Part shown: positions 58,801 to 64,000 of the stretch, piece after piece
Layout of the letters: each line of letters opens with the position of its first letter
How positions within the stretch are numbered: the stretch's first letter is position 1
Origin: Winslowiella toletana
GTDB taxonomy: Bacteria > Pseudomonadota > Gammaproteobacteria > Enterobacterales > Enterobacteriaceae
NCBI RefSeq assembly: GCF_032164335.1
Contig: NZ_CP134152.1
Span: 4,154,001-4,218,000 of the forward strand
Length of the DNA: 64,000 nt
Direction of reading: 5' to 3'
Program-made: the position numbers and the translations under genes
The notes under the pieces: model-generated
The model's database searches: none
Seen by the model: the letters and a program-made list of their open reading frames with translations, nothing else
What the model was told of the DNA's origin: nothing

Positions 58801-61800
58801 CACCAAACGAGAACAGCGGACCACCTGACGTCACATTCAGCGCGCCATTACCTGCAAGCGCGTGATCAAAGCGATTCAAACCGGAAAGCGTTAATGCGCT
58901 ATTGCGGTTAATGTTCACGCCAACAGCCTTATCAAGCTGGTAGCCAACGCCGAATGTAACATTCGCCTCATCGGCAAGAGTCAGCACGCCATTTCCGGCT
59001 ACTTTATTGCTAAATACTCCCTGATAGCCTGACAGGACGAGCTTATCAAAGGCACCCGCAAGCGAGATGCTGGCGTTTTTTCCCAGCTGGCTCAGCGAGC
59101 CCACCGTCAATGCACTGTTACCGTTAAGCGCATAGCTTCCTGTGAAGCCATCGTTATTTCCGGTAAGTTGCACATTTGCACTGTTCGTCAGCGCAACAAC
59201 GCTGTCCTGCACGCCAGACAACGCATTTCTGATTGCACCGCTCAGCCCGTTCATCACTAAAGACGCACCGCTTTCATCCAGATTAACTCCGGCTTTATCT
59301 GCGCCCAGATTATTCGACTGAGTGATGGTTAACGACCCATCCCCACTAACGTGATGCTCACCGGTAAAGGTGCTGTTACCATTTAGCGTGGTCGCCGCAT
59401 TAACATTCACCCGCCCATCACCGCTCAATGCATTTCCGAGCGTTAAGCCAGCCGCATTCAGATTTAGTGCACCATCAACGTCAACTTTACTGCTGCCAAG
59501 GTTACCGTTATCGCTTAGCGTAATGGATGCTCCACTATTGATTGAGGTATTACCTTTAAGATTGTCATTCGCGCCAGAAATGCTCAGGTCACCACCGGCT
59601 ACGGTGATAGCCCCCTCGCCTTTTAATCCGTCGTCAGAGCCAGACTGGCCGCCGTTGCTTAACACCAGTTCACCGTTATCCAGTGAGACCGTGCCGCTGT
59701 TATCCAATACCCCGATGGTCTGTTTAAAACCGTTTAAGGAAGTGGTCGCCCCTTGTTTAATAGTTAGCTCAGAGGTCTGGCCCAACGCATTGTCAGCCCC
59801 TAACAGCAACGCCCCCTGATTCACCGTCGTAACACCCGTGTAGCTGTTTTTACCGTTAGCGAGGGTTAATGCCCCGTTCGATGCATTGATATTCAGGCCA
59901 CCTTTGCCGGATAACAACGCATTTAAACTCTGATTAGAACCTGCTTCACCGGTTTCCAGCAACAGCGCATCAGTACCATCAGTCACTAATTCAAGCGCCG
60001 TCAGGCCATACTTAATATACAGCCCGGTATCATCACCGTTGTTACTGGTCAGGCCGTAGCTATAGGTGGCATTAGCAACCGTTTTATCGCCCTGAGTAAT
60101 GGCAGAGAGCACCGCCTGATCGCCTGAGATAACCGGCGTACCGTTAATGCTCAAATTTATGTTGTTAACATTACCGGTCACCGCCCCGGCATTCACCAGC
60201 GTCATCAGCACCTCGCCTCTATCCTGGTCAAGAATCGAGACACCCGGTGCCGCTGGTACGCCAACGTTTTCCCACTCGGCATCACCGGTCACAGCAACAT
60301 CGCCGCTGTTCAGCGCCAGCGTTTCAGCATTAATAATGCCATTCGCTTTTGACTGTGGTGCATCGACTTCGAATGCCAGCTTACCGCCGTTAACATCGAT
60401 ATCTTTCAGCGACCTGTCGGTACTGCCAACATTAGTGATGCTGTCCCGGCCCAGAGTCAACGCCGCATTAGCCACGGCTGTTACGTTATTTTGATTAAGA
60501 TTGAAGGTGCTATCTTGCAGAGTGACACTACCGGTAAATGCTCCCCCGGTATTCGCCCCGAAGTTAAACGTCTGATTTCCGGCATTCACATTCAGCGAAC
60601 CGTTACCGCTTAGCGCCTGATTAAACTCGGCTACATCGGACAATTGCAGCTCGCTGTTATTGTCGATGCTCATGGCGATATCGGATCCGATATTCGCCAT
60701 GCTGTTCATCGCCACCAATGAACCCCCGGTCAGCGATATCGTCCCCTTGCCAGCGACCTGATTAGCAAAATCACCGCGGTATTCTGAGAGGTTTAATGCA
60801 TCACCTGCGGCTTCCAGTAACACGCTGGCCTCTTCACCAAGCTGGCTGGTAAAACTGGCCGTCAGGCTACTCTCGCCGCTAACGTTATAGGTGCCTTTAA
60901 ACGCGTCATTATCGCCGGTCAGAATAGCGCCGGAGCCTTTGGTGACATTGATTTGGCTACCGGAAACGCCAGAAAGCGACTGGCCAAGCTCACCATTCAG
61001 GGCATCAAATACCAGCGCAGAGCTTGCATCCTGCAGGGCGACATTTGCCTCACTACTCCCCAGGTTGGCAGCCTGAGATATCGTCAGCATGCCGTTACTA
61101 TTAACGCGGTGTGTTCCTTTGAACGAACTCTCTGCGCTAAGCGTCACGTTGCCATTAGTATTGATATCCCCAGTGCCCCTCAGAACGTTTACCAGCGTCT
61201 GGTTAACGTTCAGATTCAGCATCCCGTCGACGGCTACCTCGGCGTTACCCAGCGTACCGCTATCGCTGAGCGTGAGGGTTCCCGCTTCATCAATCAACGT
61301 GGTACCAGCAAGCCCTGCGTTCGCCTGTGATATCGCAAGCTCACCGCCGGACACCACCAGATTGCCGTTACCGGTAAGTCCGCCTGCCACCGTAGAGGCT
61401 CCGCCGTTATTCAGCGTCAGCGTGCCGTCGCCAATATCGACCACTCCCGTATTATTGAATTCGCCGGTTTTGCCTGTGGTGTCGTCTTTATTAATCGTCA
61501 ACGCACCATCCGCACCCACCTTAATCGTACCGGCATTAATCAGCGCCCCCAGGGACTGGGATTTACCGTTGAGATCAAAGAGAGTATTAGCAAGCGCGCT
61601 CAGTTGTGAGGTGTTCCCCAGCGCATTATTACTTCCAGCGACCAGGGTTCCGCTCTTAATGAGTGTGCTGCCGGTATAGTCATTTTCCGTATTACTCAGC
61701 CTCAGACTTTCGCTATTGGCATTAAGCGCAAGGTTACCGTTACCGGTAATTTGAGCAGTAAAGGTTTTTGCCGCTTCGGAAGTATTGGCAGTATTAAGTT

Positions 61801-64000
61801 CCAGGGTCTTATCAGCGAGCAGAGCCAGTTTCACCAGCCTCGCCACTACGCTTATGCCGCTGTCAGCGCTCAGGGCAAAATTATAGAAGCCTTCAGCCAC
61901 CGTCGCGCCACTCTGAATAACACCCACTTCGGTATTGTTCGTCAGCGAATTGCCATCCAAATCCTGTAATGAGAGTTTTGCCAGCTCCTCAGCGCTCAAT
62001 GCCTTACTGTTCACCAGCACGCGCGATTCGCCGTTGCTTTGCTCCAGTAAGTTATCGCCCAGCGACAGGTTGTTTTGCACCTGAATAATGCTGCTATCGG
62101 TCACATCCAGCGAGCCGGATTCAATATATCCATCGGAAGTAAACCTGGTCGTACCGCCACCCAGCGTCAGACCACCAATAGCCTGCGGATCCACATCGAC
62201 ACTCACCGTCGTGCCGCCGCCAACATTCAGGTTGGCATCAGTCAGCGCCAGGGTATTGTTGCCGGACAACATAAACTGCGCATTACTGAGATTTACCTGA
62301 CCGGCAAAGTTGTTTCCGGTGTTGTCGCCAAAGTTAAATGCCTGGTTTCCTGTCGCGGCATTAACATTCAGCGCGCCGCTCCCGGTAAGCGCTTGATTAA
62401 ATACATTAAGACCCGCCAGAGTTAGGGCACTGCCGTCAGCAATATCCACCCCGATATCCGACGCAAGATTGCCGGTACTGTTCAGGGTGACATCCGCGCT
62501 GTCGCTCAGCGACAGCAGGCCCGTGCCGCCGACCTGGTTGCCAAAGGCGCCGCTGTAGCCCGCCAGGTTCAGGGTATTACCCGCGCCGTTCAGCAGGACG
62601 GAAGCACTACCCGCGCCGAGATTACTCGCGCTGCCCACGCTCAGCGTGCTGTCGCCGCCGACCGAATAGGTGCCGAGGAAGTTGCTGTTATTGCCGCCCA
62701 GCGCCGCCTCGCTGCCGCCGGTCAGGCTGACGGTGCTGCCCGCCACACCGGACAGCGCATTGTTAATCGCTCCGCTGAGCGCATTCAGCACCAGCTGCGA
62801 GCCCGCGCTGCTTAACGAGACCGTGGCCGCGTCACTGCCGAGGTTGCCCGCTTTCGAAATCGTCAGCGCCCCGTCCGCGCCCACGTTGTGTAACCCGCTG
62901 AAGGTGTTGTCCGCACTCAGGGTGACGTTAGCCCCGGTGTTGATGTTACCACCGCCGCTCAGCACGTTCGCCAGCGTCTGGTCCGCGTTCAGGTTCAGCG
63001 TACCGCCGCTGGCAATGCCAACCGCCGCGCTGCCGAGCGTTCCGGTATCCGTTAAGGTTACGGCCGCGCCCTGATTAATCGTGGTATTACCGGCAAGACC
63101 GGCGTTAGCTTTGGAGACAGCAAGCTCGCCGCCCGATACCACCAGGTTGCCGTTGCCGGTCAGCCCGCCAGCGGCGCTGGAGCTGCCGCCGTTCGTCAGC
63201 GTCAGCGTGCCGTCGCCAATATCGACCACTCCCGTATTATTGAATTCGCCGGTTTTGCCTGTGGTGTCGTCTTTATTAATCGTCAACGCACCATCCGCAC
63301 CCACCTTAATCGTACCGGCATTAATCAGCGCCCCCAGGGACTGGGATTTACCGTTGAGATCAAAGAGAGTATTAGCAAGCGCGCTCAGTTGTGAGGTGTT
63401 CCCCAGCGCATTATTACTTCCAGCGACCAGGGTTCCGCTCTTAATGAGTGTGCTGCCGGTATAGTCATTTTCCGTATTACTCAGCCTCAGACTTTCGCTA
63501 TTGGCATTAAGCGCAAGGTTACCGTTACCGGTAATTTGAGCAGTAAAGGTTTTTGCCGCTTCGGAAGTATTGGCAGTATTAAGTTCCAGGGTCTTATCAG
63601 CGAGCAGAGCCAGTTTCACCAGCCTCGCCACTACGCTTATGCCGCTGTCAGCGCTCAGGGCAAAATTATAGAAGCCTTCAGCCACCGTCGCGCCACTCTG
63701 AATAACACCCACTTCGGTATTGTTCGTCAGCGAATTGCCATCCAAATCCTGTAATGAGAGTTTTGCCAGCTCCTCAGCGCTCAATGCCTTACTGTTCACC
63801 AGCACGCGCGATTCGCCGTTGCTTTGCTCCAGTAAGTTATCGCCCAGCGACAGGTTGTTTTGCACCTGAATAATGCTGCTATCGGTCACATCCAGCGAGC
63901 CGGATTCAATATATCCATCGGAAGTAAACCTGGTCGTACCGCCACCCAGCGTCAGACCACCAATAGCCTGCGGATCCACATCGACACTCACCGTCGTGCC
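55835..64000 (-). CDS. Giant autotransporter adhesin, C-terminal 2.7 kiloresidues (5' end outside window)
   Basis: The open frame runs off the right edge, so more than 2,720 codons are visible. The last ~300 residues (from about ATSMWLRTTGSHNRSRDSSG to FGVKYNF) form an AIDA-type outer-membrane beta-barrel ending in Phe. Before it lies a pertactin-like autochaperone/passenger end (GSGDLIKQGSGTLKLLENVV, RLIMSHALTGDNYADFTVNG). The remaining passenger is a Gly/Asn/Ser/Thr-rich beta-helix made of repeated units such as GALNVNAATGNQ, TLSDSGTLG and NDYTGSTLIKSGTL. These are arranged in super-repeats of about 590 residues beginning near 58690, 60450, 62215 and, judged by the exact offset, 64000. It is type Va secreted and surface-exposed, probably adhesion or aggregation. 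No catalytic motif is visible. Confidence 0.93.
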   Translation of the reverse strand, partial: GTTVSVDVDPQAIGGLTLGGGTTRFTSDGYIESGSLDVTDSSIIQVQNNLSLGDNLLEQSNGESRVLVNSKALSAEELAKLSLQDLDGNSLTNNTEVGVIQSGATVAEGFYNFALSADSGISVVARLVKLALLADKTLELNTANTSEAAKTFTAQITGNGNLALNANSESLRLSNTENDYTGSTLIKSGTLVAGSNNALGNTSQLSALANTLFDLNGKSQSLGALINAGTIKVGADGALTINKDDTTGKTGEFNNTGVVDIGDGTLTLTNGGSSSAAGGLTGNGNLVVSGGELAVSKANAGLAGNTTINQGAAVTLTDTGTLGSAAVGIASGGTLNLNADQTLANVLSGGGNINTGANVTLSADNTFSGLHNVGADGALTISKAGNLGSDAATVSLSSAGSQLVLNALSGAINNALSGVAGSTVSLTGGSEAALGGNNSNFLGTYSVGGDSTLSVGSASNLGAGSASVLLNGAGNTLNLAGYSGAFGNQVGGTGLLSLSDSADVTLNSTGNLASDIGVDIADGSALTLAGLNVFNQALTGSGALNVNAATGNQAFNFGDNTGNNFAGQVNLSNAQFMLSGNNTLALTDANLNVGGGTTVSVDVDPQAIGGLTLGGGTTRFTSDGYIESGSLDVTDSSIIQVQNNLSLGDNLLEQSNGESRVLVNSKALSAEELAKLSLQDLDGNSLTNNTEVGVIQSGATVAEGFYNFALSADSGISVVARLVKLALLADKTLELNTANTSEAAKTFTAQITGNGNLALNANSESLRLSNTENDYTGSTLIKSGTLVAGSNNALGNTSQLSALANTLFDLNGKSQSLGALINAGTIKVGADGALTINKDDTTGKTGEFNNTGVVDIGDGTLTLNNGGASTVAGGLTGNGNLVVSGGELAISQANAGLAGTTLIDEAGTLTLSDSGTLGNAEVAVDGMLNLNVNQTLVNVLRGTGDINTNGNVTLSAESSFKGTHRVNSNGMLTISQAANLGSSEANVALQDASSALVFDALNGELGQSLSGVSGSQINVTKGSGAILTGDNDAFKGTYNVSGESSLTASFTSQLGEEASVLLEAAGDALNLSEYRGDFANQVAGKGTISLTGGSLVAMNSMANIGSDIAMSIDNNSELQLSDVAEFNQALSGNGSLNVNAGNQTFNFGANTGGAFTGSVTLQDSTFNLNQNNVTAVANAALTLGRDSITNVGSTDRSLKDIDVNGGKLAFEVDAPQSKANGIINAETLALNSGDVAVTGDAEWENVGVPAAPGVSILDQDRGEVLMTLVNAGAVTGNVNNINLSINGTPVISGDQAVLSAITQGDKTVANATYSYGLTSNNGDDTGLYIKYGLTALELVTDGTDALLLETGEAGSNQSLNALLSGKGGLNINASNGALTLANGKNSYTGVTTVNQGALLLGADNALGQTSELTIKQGATTSLNGFKQTIGVLDNSGTVSLDNGELVLSNGGQSGSDDGLKGEGAITVAGGDLSISGANDNLKGNTSINSGASITLSDNGNLGSSKVDVDGALNLNAAGLTLGNALSGDGRVNVNAATTLNGNSTFTGEHHVSGDGSLTITQSNNLGADKAGVNLDESGASLVMNGLSGAIRNALSGVQDSVVALTNSANVQLTGNNDGFTGSYALNGNSALTVGSLSQLGKNASISLAGAFDKLVLSGYQGVFSNKVAGNGVLTLADEANVTFGVGYQLDKAVGVNINRNSALTLSGLNRFDHALAGNGALNVTSGGPLFSFGEAAGTAFAGKVDLSGTGLILGNSNTLALTNANLTLSENGLVNVSDGVQKIGGLTLNNGTLKFDNIVDNNGQFVSEGVIEAGSIDVTGGGEVQVNLPANVTPGLEGKSLLELDEGEIIVDLARGDAKGSGQELTLTDANGQPITQSVQAGLTNDGASAPSAVGSFDYGLTTGTRQDGLYVNYGLKAIDLLAKGVDALRLQALEANNALQSNGMSAKISGSGDLAIEGLTDGAILSLSNGNNDYTGATLLRQGGLRLEASNALGLTSELAMSGGTQVDINGTRQTIGQLNAQADSRFNLNGGNVTIKNGGQVDGLLTGAGQLSLSAGTLNVSQANRSFTGNTAISSAASVVLADVTGLGSGNIANKGTLTLNGAQGTFANSLSEAGNLQLQNKATVQLSGNNAQYTGAFTLAEDTTLAANKAEQLGAGRVSNDGKLILDVANDWSLKNLIGGSGDLIKQGSGTLKLLENVVTAGNTIIENGIIQLGEGTVKNQDGQTIYVADTRARARNTQVPVVLNSNVTIQENGALGGFGRVSGNVDNAGRLIMSHALTGDNYADFTVNGNYVGQKGSRIIFDTVLAGDESTTDRLVINGDTSGVSSIKVNNIGGQGAYTNNGIRIIDISGKSGANFELEGRVVAGAYDYKLYQGGVTNPSDGDWYLRTENPDRPEAGSYIANLAAANTMFNTSLENRSGETWYTDAMTGEKKATSMWLRTTGSHNRSRDSSGTFKTQDNRFVTQLGGDVFRFSSNENDLWRVGLMTGYANSSNNTITSGSGSRSKGSAKGYSVGTYGTWFADEKAHTGAYVDSWLQYSWFKNEVNGEGLAQEKYDSKGFTASLETGYTFFAGASEHYNFYLQPKAQAIWMGVKADDHREASNTLVSGEGDGNVQTRLGMKAFLTQPSQEEEAQSQKFKPYIEATWIHNSKDFAAKMSHETTGSHTFKQGGAGNVAEMKLGLEGDLTNRLNMWGNVGQQVGSKGYSDTTVTFGVKYNF
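61411..62215 (-). repeat. Long identical repeat in the autotransporter, copy A
   Basis: These 805 bases recur at 63196-64000 with an offset of 1,785 bp (595 codons). All lines compared by eye are identical, starting at CAGCGTCAGCGTGCCGTCGC and reaching the window edge. Confidence 0.92.
63196..64000 (-). repeat. Long identical repeat in the autotransporter, copy B (truncated by window)
   Basis: Second copy of the 805-base segment; it probably continues beyond base 64000. Immediately before base 63196 the two units diverge (for example AT against CG), which defines the repeat boundary. Confidence 0.92.

Noticed and set aside
58503-63464. Several plus-strand Pro/Ser-rich frames opposite the autotransporter
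   Set aside because: They mirror the repeated Gly/Asn/Thr codons of the passenger and recur identically in the duplicated units; no start signals.

Overview
The window is chromosomal DNA from a member of the Enterobacterales, plausibly close to Erwinia/Pantoea; the genus cannot be fixed from sequence reading alone. Proteins in the first 34 kb resemble their E. coli counterparts in length and motifs. Their order (ftsP-plsC-parC ... parE-yqiA-cpdA-yqiB-nudF / tolC-ygiB-ygiC / ygiD / zupT / ribB / ubiK / hldE-glnE-ygiF / ygiM-cca / uppP / folB / plsY / tsaD / rpsU-dnaG-rpoD / mug / tRNA-Ile2) is the classic enteric 66-69 min region. A pheC-like periplasmic cyclohexadienyl dehydratase gene lies between parC and mdaB.

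Region 1 (1-34.8 kb) is core genome: both topoisomerase IV subunits, cAMP phosphodiesterase, the TolC outer-membrane channel, an FMN riboswitch ahead of ribB, heptose and phospholipid precursor enzymes, glutamine synthetase adenylyltransferase, CCA-adding enzyme, tsaD and the rpsU-dnaG-rpoD macromolecular synthesis operon. It ends at a tRNA-Ile2(CAU) gene.

Region 2 (34.77-55.12 kb) is a P2/186-type prophage integrated in that tRNA gene. The control region is 186-like: cI and int on the plus strand, a divergent apl, and an SOS-controlled tum antirepressor behind a near-consensus LexA box. The P2-like tail genes (ogr/B, D, U, T, E', E, FII, FI, G, H, I, J, W, V, R) and a lysis cassette (Rz1, Rz, SAR endolysin, holin) look intact, as do X and L. 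The capsid, portal, scaffold and terminase genes are gone. Only a frameshifted shred of terminase gene P and possibly the 3' end of M remain, and gpS is cut to its C-terminus. The element therefore has repressor, SOS trigger, tail and lysis genes but no head. It is either a dying prophage or an R-type-tailocin-like particle locus.

Region 3 (55.1-64 kb) begins with the degenerate tRNA 3' half at attR. It then holds a small secreted protein with an internally duplicated cysteine motif and the C-terminal 2.7 thousand residues of a giant autotransporter adhesin. The adhesin passenger is built of roughly 590-residue super-repeats, two of which are identical over at least 805 bp at DNA level. Its 5' end lies outside the window.
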